The notes: generated by a model from the sequence alone, not told the origin. DNA of 21,123 nt from Saccharofermentans sp. (GCA_024692105.1 JAILMZ010000138.1:1-21123); one strand, 5' to 3'; shown: positions 4,498-13,575, counted from the first letter of the stretch. Numbers and translations: made by a program.

Positions 4498-6614
4498 ACT
4501 TCAGGCTCAGCCTCCTCTGTCATGGTCGGTTCAGGTATAACGGGCGTGCTGCTTTCAGCTTTCACAAGCCTTTGGGCAAATTCATCTGCAGGCATCGGCT
4601 TTGCGTAGTAGTATCCCTGGATCATGTCGCAGTCAACACGCGCAAGGAAGTCCACGGTCTCCTTGTCTTCTACGCCCTCTGCGACCACCTGCATGTCGAG
4701 GTGTTTCGCAAGACCGATGGCATCTGATACGACGACCTCGCCTCTGCCGTTGTCTGCACCGCGGAAGAACGATGCGTCGAGTTTCAGGACGTCGAGGGGG
4801 AGTTCCTTCAGGGAATTCATCGAAGAGTAGCCCGTACCGAAATCGTCCATCGACAGCTCGAAACCGCTCTCCTTAAGCTTTCCTATGGTGCCGAGCAGCA
4901 TCTCCCTGTCATCGAAGAACGCGGACTCGGTGATCTCCAGTTCTATCAGGTGGTGCGGGACACAGTAACGATCCACTGTAGTTACTATCTCTTCCGCAAG
5001 ATCGGGGTTCGCGAAATGAACGCGCGACAGGTTGACCGAGATCGTAACGGGCGTTCTTCCCTCGGAGATCCATTTCGACTGGAGCTTGGCAAGTTCCTCT
5101 ATCATGAAGTTGTCTATGTTGATGATGAAGTTGTTGCGTTCAAATATGGGGATGAACTTTCCGGGCGGAACGAGGCCGTCCTCGGGACTGTTCCAGCGGA
5201 TGAGAGCCTCGCCTCCGGTCATCTGGTTCGTGGAGGGACTGTACTTGGGCTGAACATAGACAACAAACTCGTTCTGTTCCAAAGCCTTCTGCTGGAGTTC
5301 TTCGACATGGCGCTCCCAGATACGGTCGTCGAGCATCTGCTGGTCAAACCATCTTGTCCTGTTTGTCTCCGTTCCGTCAACGGCTGCCTGTGCCATGCTT
5401 GCACGGTAATACCACTCGTCTACGCTTACGCCCTTCTCGCCGATCTCGCAGATGCCTACGCTGAAATCGATGTTACGCTCGGGAACGCATTTCTTTACTT
5501 CTTCCTTAAACTTCTCAAGGCGCCCAAGGAGAGTCTCCTTGTCCGTGTACTTCAGGAGTATTCCGAACTCGCCGCCGTTATTCCTTGCAAAGAACTCTTT
5601 CTTTTTGGTATGTCCGCACAGCAGGATATACATCTTGCCAAGAAGCCATTCGCCGGCTTCGGTGCCGTAGCAGATGCAGTAGTTGCGGTACTTATCGAGA
5701 TGCAGGCAGATCATGGCACATCCCGCAGAGCCCGCCTTGCGTTTGTTCAGGATCGCGCCCGCATGATCAACAAAGTAAGTCCAGTTCTTGCCCATCGAGA
5801 CAGGGTCAAAATAGTACATCCTGACCATCCTCTTCCATGAGGTGATCTCTCTGATGGTAACGATCAGGTAGAAGATGACAGGCAGAAGGATGACTGCGGC
5901 ACCGAAAGCCTGCATCAGGAGCAGGAACAGTGCGTCGCGGTTGGTTATCGGGATATCGTAGAGGACGATGAGTTTGCTGTCATCTTTTCCTATCGTTTGG
6001 ATGACCGTGATGTTAACGTCTGATCTGGTCTGCTCCATCCATTCGTTCAGGGCTTCGTTATCCCCGGCCGAGTACTTGCTGATCATCTCTTCAACAAGTC
6101 TTTCCGAGCTGGGAGATGCAGACATCAGATCGGATGCCTCTGTCATGACGACCGTATCGCCATAATTGATCTTTCCGCCTTCTAGTTTCACGAACGGAAG
6201 CGGCTGAGTGAATTTCGTGTAATTGAATTCTTCTCCGGACGAATAGACGGTCTTGGAATTATCGTCAATGATCATGAAAGGCTCATCAGGCTTTCCCTCG
6301 ATCTGACCGACGATGGTCTCATAATCCGGTTTTCCGCCGGTGCTTTGGACAGCATCATCCAGAGACTGCGCGTAATCACCGGTTTGCCTGGTAAGTTCGA
6401 CGGTCTCGCCTGCAATCGCCACCGTGACGAACAGTGCCCTGAATCCGACGAACAAAAGTCCCGTAAACAAAAGCAGGAATAGGAATGCAAGTATCGACGA
6501 TACGATATGAGGCCTGCGCATATGGTGAATGACAGTCTTCTTGCTCTTGAGCCACTTGTTCTGGATCTTCTCGTTTACCTTATCCCATTTACGCGGAGAT
6601 TTGTTTTCTTCCAT
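4494..6614 (-). CDS. Membrane GGDEF-EAL protein, probable c-di-GMP phosphodiesterase
   Basis: A 706-aa protein with start at 6614 behind GGGGGAAGA. A first membrane span lies near residues 38-62, an extracytoplasmic sensor region runs to about 230, and a second span follows (LFLLLMQAFGAAVILLPVIF, then LIVTI). The GGDEF domain (about 280-410) has RNNGGEFG in place of the RxGGDEF signature, so cyclase activity is probably lost. The EAL domain (about 440-690) looks intact: GGEALIRW, SVNLSR, LEITES, MDDFGTGYSS, LKLDASF, VAEGVE and QGYYYAKPMP are all present, covering the metal and catalytic residues. Predicted role: hydrolysis of c-di-GMP in response to an external signal, with the degenerate GGDEF domain as a possible regulatory site. 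First gene of its operon. Confidence 0.92.
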   Translation of the reverse strand: MEENKSPRKWDKVNEKIQNKWLKSKKTVIHHMRRPHIVSSILAFLFLLLFTGLLFVGFRALFVTVAIAGETVELTRQTGDYAQSLDDAVQSTGGKPDYETIVGQIEGKPDEPFMIIDDNSKTVYSSGEEFNYTKFTQPLPFVKLEGGKINYGDTVVMTEASDLMSASPSSERLVEEMISKYSAGDNEALNEWMEQTRSDVNITVIQTIGKDDSKLIVLYDIPITNRDALFLLLMQAFGAAVILLPVIFYLIVTIREITSWKRMVRMYYFDPVSMGKNWTYFVDHAGAILNKRKAGSAGCAMICLHLDKYRNYCICYGTEAGEWLLGKMYILLCGHTKKKEFFARNNGGEFGILLKYTDKETLLGRLEKFKEEVKKCVPERNIDFSVGICEIGEKGVSVDEWYYRASMAQAAVDGTETNRTRWFDQQMLDDRIWERHVEELQQKALEQNEFVVYVQPKYSPSTNQMTGGEALIRWNSPEDGLVPPGKFIPIFERNNFIINIDNFMIEELAKLQSKWISEGRTPVTISVNLSRVHFANPDLAEEIVTTVDRYCVPHHLIELEITESAFFDDREMLLGTIGKLKESGFELSMDDFGTGYSSMNSLKELPLDVLKLDASFFRGADNGRGEVVVSDAIGLAKHLDMQVVAEGVEDKETVDFLARVDCDMIQGYYYAKPMPADEFAQRLVKAESSTPVIPEPTMTEEAEPEV

Positions 6615-6649
6615 ATCTCTTCCCCCATATCTCCGAATCCGATATTCCC

Positions 6650-6655
6650 ATTATA
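6650..6655 (-). promoter_or_regulatory. -10 box upstream of the EAL operon
   Basis: A consensus TATAAT on the minus strand lies 36 bases before the ATG at 6614, in the gap after the histidine kinase gene. The -35 region (near AGGCAC) is poor, so an activator may be needed. It separates the EAL operon from the ABC/two-component unit upstream. I see no convincing terminator for that unit in the 50-base gap. Confidence 0.45.
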
Positions 6656-6706
6656 CTATGAAGGACCGCGGAGTGCCTTAACCTAACCTTATTTCGGGGG
6701 CAGGCG

Positions 6707-7957
6707 TTATGCCTCCGGGAACACCGCCGTGACGACCATGCTCTCGCCCGTGATGCCTGCGTAGATGTCTCCGCCCATCTTTCCCATCAGACGGCGGCAG
6801 ATGTATAGTCCGAGTCCGCTTCCTTCCTTGCCCTCGGCGTTCGATCCTCTCCAGAAGCTGTCGAAGATATGCGGAAGTTCCGTTGCAGGCACTACATTGC
6901 CGAAACTCTTAACATTGACCAGGCTGCAGTATTCCTCGCGGCCTGTGCTTATCTCTATCCTGTTTCCCGTGCCGTACTTGTATGCGTTCTCGATGAGGTT
7001 CTGCAGCACCTCCACAGCCCTGTCGAAATCCGCCTTGATAAGCACGTCCTTGTATTCCCCGACGGCGACTTCCGTCTTGGTGACGTCGTATTTGGAGTCG
7101 TAGTATTCCTTGATCTTCGTGAGCAGTTCGGACAGGTAGAACTCTGAGATACTTACTTCTGGTATCGTCACGTCGTCTCTTGCCGCGCCTGTTATGTCCT
7201 TGATGTAGTGCTCGATCTCGATGACCTTGCCGCCTATGCCTTCCGCGACTTCGCGTTTGCGGTCCTCGTCATCATCGTAAAGTCCTGACGACAATGCCTT
7301 TGCAGACAGCTTGATCGCGGACAGCGGTGTCTTTATGTCGTGTGACAAAGAAAGGAGCAATGTCTTCTCTTCCTTTTCCAGTTCGCGGTTTCTCTTGCGG
7401 TCGTCTTCGACCTTCTGTCTTAGCACGTCCAGTCCCCACACAAGCCTGCCGAAAAACTTCGACTTCTGCTCCAGCACTCCCGCGGACAGGTTGCCCTTCG
7501 CCAGTTCTTCCGGCACGCTGCTGAGCTCATCGAGAGGCTTGATTATCTGGGATCTGATGAATAACAGCACGCCCAGCGAAAGCAGGAATGCGCCTGCCAG
7601 CACGCAGTTGCAGATAAGGAGCGTCTGTCCCTTCACAATGTCTTTTTCCTGATAGTCGAATCTATATAGATCGCCGTCTATCAATCTTAACTCATAGTCA
7701 GATGAAGGCTTATAGAACTGTTCGCCTTCTTCATAGGTAACTACAGCAGTCACGTAATCACAGGATGACAGATCGAGGTCTTCTGCTGCAGTTCCGGACT
7801 TGAGAGTGTTCTCAAGCCTTGATATCTCTACCCTGTACTGTCTGCCTGTCTCGGCATCGCGTCTGGCCTGATCTGCAATCAGATACACATTCACCCCCGC
7901 GGTAAGCAGGACGAAAACAAGTATCACTATGCAGATGAGTCTGTCAAACGCCTTCAT
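6707..7957 (-). CDS. Sensor histidine kinase of the ABC/two-component module
   Basis: A 416-aa kinase. The first membrane span is at about residues 8-28, followed by an 80-residue extracytoplasmic loop, then a second span (LLICNCVLAGAFLLSLGVLLF). A HAMP-like linker (IIKPLDEL) follows. The phosphoacceptor helix has LLLSLSHDIKTPLSAIK, with the histidine near residue 208. The ATPase domain shows NLIENAYKYG and EGSGLGLYICRRLMGKMGG. It overlaps the response regulator stop by four bases. The sizeable external loop argues against a Bce-type intramembrane-sensing kinase and for direct sensing of an extracellular ligand. It should phosphorylate the regulator encoded at 7954-8616. Confidence 0.93.
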   Translation of the reverse strand: MKAFDRLICIVILVFVLLTAGVNVYLIADQARRDAETGRQYRVEISRLENTLKSGTAAEDLDLSSCDYVTAVVTYEEGEQFYKPSSDYELRLIDGDLYRFDYQEKDIVKGQTLLICNCVLAGAFLLSLGVLLFIRSQIIKPLDELSSVPEELAKGNLSAGVLEQKSKFFGRLVWGLDVLRQKVEDDRKRNRELEKEEKTLLLSLSHDIKTPLSAIKLSAKALSSGLYDDDEDRKREVAEGIGGKVIEIEHYIKDITGAARDDVTIPEVSISEFYLSELLTKIKEYYDSKYDVTKTEVAVGEYKDVLIKADFDRAVEVLQNLIENAYKYGTGNRIEISTGREEYCSLVNVKSFGNVVPATELPHIFDSFWRGSNAEGKEGSGLGLYICRRLMGKMGGDIYAGITGESMVVTAVFPEA

Positions 7958-8616
7958 TCGAACTTATAACCCTTACCCCATACCGTAAGGATCCTCTTCG
8001 GCTCCTTCGGGTCTTCTTCTATCTTCTGCCTGAGCCTTGTGATGTGGACAGTCAGCGTCTGCTGTTCGGAATCGCTGTCGAATCCCCAGATCCTGTTGAA
8101 CAAGAATTCCTTGGTCAGAACCTTGCCTGCGTTCTCGGCAAGAAGGAGCATTAATTCATACTCCTTTATCGTCATCTCGACTTCCTTGCCGTCTTTATAG
8201 ACTTTGTAATCGACCTTGTTGATCGTTATATTGCCGAGTGTAAGTTCGTCACTTGAATAGCGCCTTGCAAACAGGCCCTTGATTTTTGCTATGAGAAGGT
8301 CGATGTCGTACGGCTTCTCGATGTAGTCGTCGGCGCCCAGGATGATGCCGTTAAGCTTGTCGTTCTTGTCTGTTTTCGCACTGAGGATGAAGATGGGGAC
8401 GTTGCTGTTAGTCCTTATCTCGGAGCATACGGCGTACCCGTCCATGCCCGGGAGCATAATGTCCAGGAGGACTATTTTCGCGCCGTACTTGCCGAACTTA
8501 GTAAGCGCCTCCTCCCCCGTGGAAGCGACGCTCACCGTAAACCCTTCCTTCTTCAGAAAGTCTGCCAGAAGTTCGGATATTTCCTTGTTATCTTCAACTA
8601 TCAGTATGTCGGTCAT
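7954..8616 (-). CDS. OmpR/PhoB-family response regulator
   Basis: A 220-aa protein starting at ATG 8616, which shares one base with the ABC ATPase stop (TAATG) and has GGAGATGGG upstream. The receiver domain (1-118) has the acidic pair E8-D9, phosphoacceptor D52 in LLDIMLPGMDG, and the conserved lysine in EKPYD. The C-terminal winged helix (about 125-220) shows LTLGNITINKVDYKVYKDGKEVEMTIKEYELMLLL in outline, the typical OmpR/PhoB wing. It most likely controls the transporter genes upstream in the same unit. A 7-bp inverted repeat in front of the permease gene (11801-11818) is one candidate target. Confidence 0.94.
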   Translation of the reverse strand: MTDILIVEDNKEISELLADFLKKEGFTVSVASTGEEALTKFGKYGAKIVLLDIMLPGMDGYAVCSEIRTNSNVPIFILSAKTDKNDKLNGIILGADDYIEKPYDIDLLIAKIKGLFARRYSSDELTLGNITINKVDYKVYKDGKEVEMTIKEYELMLLLAENAGKVLTKEFLFNRIWGFDSDSEQQTLTVHITRLRQKIEEDPKEPKRILTVWGKGYKFE

Positions 8617-9386
8617 TACCAACCCATCTCCATAAGCCAGTTAGTAAGGTTCCTCTCCCTAACCTTGAGTTCTGCCTCGCCGTCGATCTGCGGGCCGAGT
8701 TCGTACTCGCCCTTGATGTTGCCGTCAACGATAAAGAGGACTCTGGTGCATCTTGCCGCGACCTTGGCATCGTGTGTAACGAGCATTATTGTCGCGCCCT
8801 CGCTGTTGATCCTTACGAGCTCGTTCATTACTTCGTTTGAAGAAGTTCTGTTCAGAGCTCCGGTCGGCTCGTCGGCGAAGATGATGTCGGGCTTGTTGAT
8901 GATGCTCCTTGCGATGCAGGCCCTCTGAAGCTGTCCGCCGGACACTTCGTTGATATCCTTGTCGGCTGTCTCTATTATACCCAACTTCTTCATGAGTTCC
9001 TCGCCTCTTGCCTCGGTCTCGGCACGTGTCTCGCCGAGTTTCTTGGACTGCACTGCGGGAAGGATGATGTTGTCTAATACCGTGAGGTTCTTCATCATGT
9101 ACATCTGCTGGAAGATGAAGCCCATGCTGTCGAGCCTTACCAGAGCCATCTCCTTGTCGGACAGGTTCGTGATCTCCTTGCCGGAGAGGGTTACCGTACC
9201 GCTCGTAGCCTTATCCATGCCGGATACCGAGTAAAGGAGAGTCGACTTGCCGGAGCCCGAAGGTCCCATGATGCCTACCATCTCGCCCTTCCTGATGTTG
9301 AACGATACGTTCTTCAGGACGTGGTTCTGTCTCTTGTTCGTGATGTATGTCTTGCAGAGGTCTTTTACTTCGATTATGTTTTCCAT
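8616..9386 (-). CDS. ABC transporter ATP-binding protein (LolD/MacB type)
   Basis: A 256-aa ATPase starting at 9386 behind AAAGGAGAA. The Walker A motif GPSGSGKST is at residues 41-49. The Q-loop region reads FIFQQMYMMKNLTVLDN, the signature is VSGGQLQRACIARS, Walker B is IIFADEPTGALNR, and the switch histidine is in LVTHD. This pattern belongs to the MacB/LolD/FtsE group that powers FtsX-type permeases, which move peptides or lipoproteins or work as mechanical pumps rather than classic importers. It starts 12 bases after the permease gene and overlaps the regulator by one base. Confidence 0.95.
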   Translation of the reverse strand: MENIIEVKDLCKTYITNKRQNHVLKNVSFNIRKGEMVGIMGPSGSGKSTLLYSVSGMDKATSGTVTLSGKEITNLSDKEMALVRLDSMGFIFQQMYMMKNLTVLDNIILPAVQSKKLGETRAETEARGEELMKKLGIIETADKDINEVSGGQLQRACIARSIINKPDIIFADEPTGALNRTSSNEVMNELVRINSEGATIMLVTHDAKVAARCTRVLFIVDGNIKGEYELGPQIDGEAELKVRERNLTNWLMEMGW

Positions 9387-9398
9387 TTTGATTCTCCT

Positions 9399-11777
9399 TT
9401 ATTCGATGTTGGATGTGTCTGATGCTTTGACAGCCTTTGTATAGAGCGATGTCAGATATGCTGCGGCCACTGCCACTATGAGTATGATTGCCGGATAGAA
9501 TCCGAAGATCATCTCAGGTCTGTACTCGTAGGTCACCTTGCCGGCTCCCATGAATCTGAAGATCGGTGTTATGAGGAGCTGAGTTGCAGGAAGCGAGAGG
9601 ACCGCTGCGAGCAGGACTGCCGCAAGGGATGCGAGCCCCAGTCTTATCGTGTGCCAGAGCGTTACCGTTCCTGTTCCGAATCCGAGAGCCTTGAGGAGCG
9701 CGATCTGATCCTTCTCGTCGGAGATGAATGACCTCTCCATCAAGATCGCAACGAGCACGATGACGATGAATGTTATGACGAGAAGAAGATCTCTTGCTGC
9801 GCCGATCGGGCCTGATGACTGTGTGCACTTGTCCACGAATTCACCTGCATTCATTACCTGGCCGCTGTCGCAATCGAATAACTCGTTCACCTTAGCCTTA
9901 CGCGCTTCTATCTCTTCAGGAGACGGGTCGTCGTAGAAGTTTATCTGGTACTCGAAAAAGTTCGCCGTCCCCTTAAGATCCAATCCGCAGTCAGGGTGCA
10001 GTCGCACGCATTCACCGAGCTGGTTCATCGTCTGGAATGTCGCGGTTACGATCATCTCCTTCTCTTCTCCGCCGTACTCCACGATCACGCTGTCGCCGAT
10101 CTTAAGTCCGGTCATATCCGCAACCTGATTTGTGATGGCGATCTCATTTCCGTTCTGCGGAGCAGTTCCCGTCAGGTATGTATAATCCTCAGCTTTTGTT
10201 CCTACTCCGTACTGACTCCAGATACCGTATTTCTCATCGCCGATCCTGTATGTGACCATGTAGTTCAGTTCTTTATACACGTGACCGGGAATGCCCGCTT
10301 CTTCAAGCTTATCTTCCATCTCGGCAAGCCTTTCCTCGACACCGGGAATGCCGTCAACGGCAATGACCTCAATTATGTCATCTTTCTCAATAACGAAGTA
10401 CAGATCGCTCGGCTGACCGAAAGTAGTTGCCAGAGTTGATCCCGTAAGTGTCGTTACGGTGTTCTCGAGAACGAGAACGAGGAGCGTGCAAAGGCAGAAT
10501 GTAAACAGGATCGTTATGAATCTCTTGGGGGCGCTTAAGATATCGTTTACCGCGAGGAATGCCGCGTTGCTTCCGCGGAAAGAGCTGAGCCTGAACCCTC
10601 TCTTCCTGCGGTAACGTTCACCTGTCTGTCCCTTTCTGATGGCATCGAGAGGTGTCATGGACTTAACGCCTCGTGTGCAGTGATAAGCAAACATCAGCAC
10701 TACAGCGAGGACCAGGATCGCGCCCAGGATGTTCATGAGGGCTGCATTGTCACTTCCCAGTACCATCTTGTTTGAGACAGATGCCAGGAGCATCTTGCCG
10801 AACGGGTAGCTGGCGATGAGGCCGATCACGGCTCCTGCCGCACCGATCATAAGATATTTAGTGATGTACATCATGCGGATCTTGGAAGACTTGATGCCGA
10901 TGGCCTTCATTACGCCGATCTCGCGGAACTCTTCTGCAATCGTAAAGTTGATCGAGAATTTAAGAACCGTGAACGATACGATTACCAGAACGATACTCAT
11001 GGACACTACTATGAATGCCGTGATGAGATCGAGGACATAAGCCGTCTTGAAAGTATCTCTCGGATAAGACAGGATCGTTCCGTTAATATCCGATACCTTT
11101 GCTTTTACCTGCACGGGATCAGTGGAATCGATATGGCTGAACTCGAGCGTATACATATCAGCGTATTCTTCGTTTTCATTTACCTTTTCCCAGTCAGAAG
11201 GATTGACGATGATCCTTGTGTTTCCCATGAAGTCGGAGCCCAGGAGTGCATCCTTTGAATGGCCTTCGATCTCGAACTTGAACACTTCATCATCGATCTC
11301 GATCTCGATAACATCGCCAGGCTTGAGATCATTCTTTCCCATAAGGCTTCCGGAGACATAAGCCTTGCCCGGAGCAACGGATGTAATCACTTCGTTGTTG
11401 TCATCAAAGAACTTAATGGCAGACTCGTCGACCGACTGGATCATTATCATCCTGTCGGGTTTCTCAAATTCGTCTTTGCCGATAACGGAGATGTTGTCTG
11501 CGTCGACAGTAAGTGCTTCCTCAGTCCTTACCGCAGTCACGTAAGATTCGTCTTCGAGCCTCTCTTTAACGGCACCGACGTTCGCCTTTCCCTGCGTGAC
11601 AACGATGTAATCCCCCAGGCCTGCCTTATCAAAATAGTAGTCAGTTCCAGACATGACCGACACTACATTCGACAGACCTGCGGCAACAAAACAAGCGGCA
11701 AGAACGACGAAAATGAACAGTATGATGTTCATCGTCTTCTTCCGCTTCAGATCTTTCTTCAAGATGTCCCAAAACAT
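9399..11777 (-). CDS. ABC transporter FtsX-type permease, two FtsX domains
   Basis: A 792-aa permease. The N-terminal span (about 16-38) is followed by a large external domain to about residue 245. A first FtsX block of three spans (about 250-370) carries the AEEFREIGVMKAIGIKSSKI signature. A fourth long span group near 420-445 starts the second half, followed by another external domain and a second FtsX block near 660-785 (SDEKDQIALLKALGFGTGTV). The duplicated arrangement is typical of 750-850-aa clostridial permeases paired with LolD-type ATPases. They are often linked to defence against antimicrobial peptides, but the substrate here is unknown. Start at 11777, with AAGGGAA some 12 bases upstream. 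Confidence 0.92.
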   Translation of the reverse strand: MFWDILKKDLKRKKTMNIILFIFVVLAACFVAAGLSNVVSVMSGTDYYFDKAGLGDYIVVTQGKANVGAVKERLEDESYVTAVRTEEALTVDADNISVIGKDEFEKPDRMIMIQSVDESAIKFFDDNNEVITSVAPGKAYVSGSLMGKNDLKPGDVIEIEIDDEVFKFEIEGHSKDALLGSDFMGNTRIIVNPSDWEKVNENEEYADMYTLEFSHIDSTDPVQVKAKVSDINGTILSYPRDTFKTAYVLDLITAFIVVSMSIVLVIVSFTVLKFSINFTIAEEFREIGVMKAIGIKSSKIRMMYITKYLMIGAAGAVIGLIASYPFGKMLLASVSNKMVLGSDNAALMNILGAILVLAVVLMFAYHCTRGVKSMTPLDAIRKGQTGERYRRKRGFRLSSFRGSNAAFLAVNDILSAPKRFITILFTFCLCTLLVLVLENTVTTLTGSTLATTFGQPSDLYFVIEKDDIIEVIAVDGIPGVEERLAEMEDKLEEAGIPGHVYKELNYMVTYRIGDEKYGIWSQYGVGTKAEDYTYLTGTAPQNGNEIAITNQVADMTGLKIGDSVIVEYGGEEKEMIVTATFQTMNQLGECVRLHPDCGLDLKGTANFFEYQINFYDDPSPEEIEARKAKVNELFDCDSGQVMNAGEFVDKCTQSSGPIGAARDLLLVITFIVIVLVAILMERSFISDEKDQIALLKALGFGTGTVTLWHTIRLGLASLAAVLLAAVLSLPATQLLITPIFRFMGAGKVTYEYRPEMIFGFYPAIILIVAVAAAYLTSLYTKAVKASDTSNIE

Positions 11778-11800
11778 ATGGATTTATTCCCTTCCCTTCG

Positions 11801-11818
11801 TATGATGGCTTCATCATA
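11801..11818 (-). promoter_or_regulatory. Inverted repeat in front of the permease operon
   Basis: TATGATG (11801-11807) and CATCATA (11812-11818) are exact complements around GCTT. On the minus strand TATGAT inside it could act as a -10 box about 40 bases before the ATG at 11777, but no good -35 is seen. It could be the operator of the encoded response regulator or a leader hairpin. Confidence 0.35.
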
Positions 11819-11850
11819 TCGGGGAAATTATTAAATAGTCCTTAAATCAC

Positions 11851-12399
11851 TCAGACCGTCTGAACGAAGAATACGAGACAGTAACCGTCAGCGGTCTCGA
11901 TTATGTAATTCACATGCGTGTAATAGTATGAAACTACATATCCTTCGTCGTCAGTGTCTGTGACCGGCAGGTCATCTGCAGGATAAGCATTCCCGAAAAC
12001 GACTTCTTCGGGAAACTCGGGCAGGTCCGTGGAAGGTCCGCCTATGGCAGCAAGTGCCGTTTCGCGGTCGGAATCGCTGTCATACGGAAGTGCCGCGTAC
12101 AGTTCTTCGAGAGAGCCAAACGGTACCGTAACGATGCAATACTGGGGATCGCGGATGCCGCGGGAATAAACGCTGCCGACATAGTCCGTCATCTCGGGGA
12201 TCATGGCAAGGCCCGCATAACGCACCTTATCCTCCTGTGTGATCTCCGTGTCGGGACTCCATTTCATGGCATTCTGCATCTGCACGTATGTCATGACGTT
12301 CAGCGCAAGAAGGAGCGTGCCTGCGAGAATGGTAATGCCAAGGAGCACAAGGATGACTATCCTTGCGGGATTGCTTATTTTCTTCTCGGTCTCCGTCAT
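11851..12399 (-). CDS. Membrane-anchored hypothetical protein
   Basis: A 182-aa protein whose ATG at 12399 shares one base with the stop of the preceding gene (TAATG) and follows GGAGGAAT. One membrane helix near residues 12-36 (ARIVILVLLGITILAGTLLLALNV) is followed by an external domain of about 145 residues rich in Asp, Tyr and Pro. No cysteine lipobox and no recognised domain are present. It is the last gene of the ABC-F operon. A signal-anchor topology with the soluble part outside is inferred. Confidence 0.75.
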   Translation of the reverse strand: MTETEKKISNPARIVILVLLGITILAGTLLLALNVMTYVQMQNAMKWSPDTEITQEDKVRYAGLAMIPEMTDYVGSVYSRGIRDPQYCIVTVPFGSLEELYAALPYDSDSDRETALAAIGGPSTDLPEFPEEVVFGNAYPADDLPVTDTDDEGYVVSYYYTHVNYIIETADGYCLVFFVQTV

Positions 12400-13145
12400 T
12401 ATTCCTCCTGTGCGGTCAATTGCGACTCCGCCTTACATATTAACTCAATTGCGAATTTTCTGCGATCGTCTGATCTGAACATGTGCCGGATCGTCCTTGG
12501 CGTGACCAGTTTGCCGATCCTGCCGAACAGTTCTCTTGCGCGGTCGTGGTCCAGATCATTTTCGATGCGGTAATTCTCGTATTCCTCGCCGATGATAAGC
12601 AGCATACGGTCCGAATCGCTCACATAGAACTTCTCTGCAATCTTATCGAATATCGTACCTGCGATGAGGCAGACCATCACCGACAGTGCAAAGCCTGCAA
12701 TGAAATCAATTACCGCCAGATGCGGTGCGTCTCCTTCAAAGAACGGTTTCGGGATCATCTCCCAGATAACGAAGAATGTCGTACCGCATGTTATTACCCA
12801 GATATTGCTTATGAGATTGACGAGGAACTGCTTACCCGAACGCTCCTTGCGGAAGAAGAATATCGAATCGTACAGGGTAAATGCGATGAGAGTGATGACC
12901 GCTGTGATAATGTTCGCCATCAGGATGCGCGTCACGCCCCTTAAGACCGCGAGCACCGCCACTCTGGATTCCGCGCGCAGGAGATTCACGAGCACCATCG
13001 CACTTCTCCTGCTCAGGTTCGACACGAGCCTTCCGCCTGTCCTGGCGACGCCCCTGCCGATGCTCGACTTAATGGTCTGGCGTCCGACTGCTCTGGCCGG
13101 GCGCGGCATCCCTTTTACTCTTGGCTTGTCATTTTCGATACTCAT
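12399..13145 (-). CDS. Multi-span membrane hypothetical protein
   Basis: A 248-aa protein whose ATG at 13145 overlaps the end of the YunG-like gene by 17 bases; no good ribosome site is visible, so coupled translation is likely. The first 50 residues are very basic (Arg, Lys, Gly-rich). Three membrane helices follow, near residues 75-98, 107-130 and 145-167. The C-terminal 75 residues are soluble and charged (VSDSDRMLLIIGEEYENYR, then LVTPRTIRHMFR). I do not recognise the family. The strongly basic N-terminus is presumably cytoplasmic. Confidence 0.75.
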   Translation of the reverse strand: MSIENDKPRVKGMPRPARAVGRQTIKSSIGRGVARTGGRLVSNLSRRSAMVLVNLLRAESRVAVLAVLRGVTRILMANIITAVITLIAFTLYDSIFFFRKERSGKQFLVNLISNIWVITCGTTFFVIWEMIPKPFFEGDAPHLAVIDFIAGFALSVMVCLIAGTIFDKIAEKFYVSDSDRMLLIIGEEYENYRIENDLDHDRARELFGRIGKLVTPRTIRHMFRSDDRRKFAIELICKAESQLTAQEE

Positions 13146-13575
13146 AGACCAGCTGCTTTAAGTGTTCGTATCTGGCTTTCTTCTCTTCCTTCTCGAAATG
13201 TTTCTCCCGCGTCTGCAGGTTTACGTCGTCATACACGAGCAAGGCCGCCTCTTCCCCGAACTGCTCCGAGGTCAGGTCGAACTTCGCGTCGCCTATAACA
13301 TTGTAGCAATGGTAGTTTCCGCCGGGTCTTAATATCCCGTATACTTCGCCTCCGAAGAGGTCCTGCACGATGAACGCCGTTATGGAGCACTGTCCCAAAG
13401 TCTTATTTTCAGGTGTCCACTCATCCTGCATCCTCGGGGCGCATGTATCTTTGCGCCACAGACCGTCAGAGAGCGCGTCGTAAAGATCGAGCGGCGAGGT
13501 GAGCCACTCAAGGCTGTTATCAAGAGGCTTGGGAATTTCGGCAGTCTCATGTCCGTAGAACTTGTATTCACTCAT
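13129..13575 (-). CDS. YunG-like small protein with conserved Cys, His and Asp
   Basis: A 148-aa soluble protein. The central part reads LWRKDTCAPRMQDEWTPENK, TLGQCSITAF, FGGEVYGILRPGGNYHCYNV and KFDLTSEQFG. I recall this pattern from proteins annotated as YunG family in Firmicutes, none with an established function to my knowledge. The order Cys (GQCS), His (YHCYN), Asp (KFDLT) resembles the catalytic order of papain/transglutaminase-like folds; this is inference. The C-terminus is a charged helix (REKHFEKEEKKARYEHLKQ). It overlaps its upstream neighbour by eight bases (ATGAGTGA) and the downstream gene by 17. Confidence 0.7.
   Translation of the reverse strand: MSEYKFYGHETAEIPKPLDNSLEWLTSPLDLYDALSDGLWRKDTCAPRMQDEWTPENKTLGQCSITAFIVQDLFGGEVYGILRPGGNYHCYNVIGDAKFDLTSEQFGEEAALLVYDDVNLQTREKHFEKEEKKARYEHLKQLVYEYRK

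Noticed and set aside
4950..5840. Long plus-strand open frame of 296 codons
   Set aside because: It lies wholly antisense to the EAL gene, has no recognisable domain or ribosome site, and mirrors the codon structure of the real gene.
6707..11777. Bce-type peptide-antibiotic detoxification module
   Set aside because: The permease has two FtsX blocks and 792 residues rather than the BceB layout, and the kinase has a large external loop, unlike BceS.
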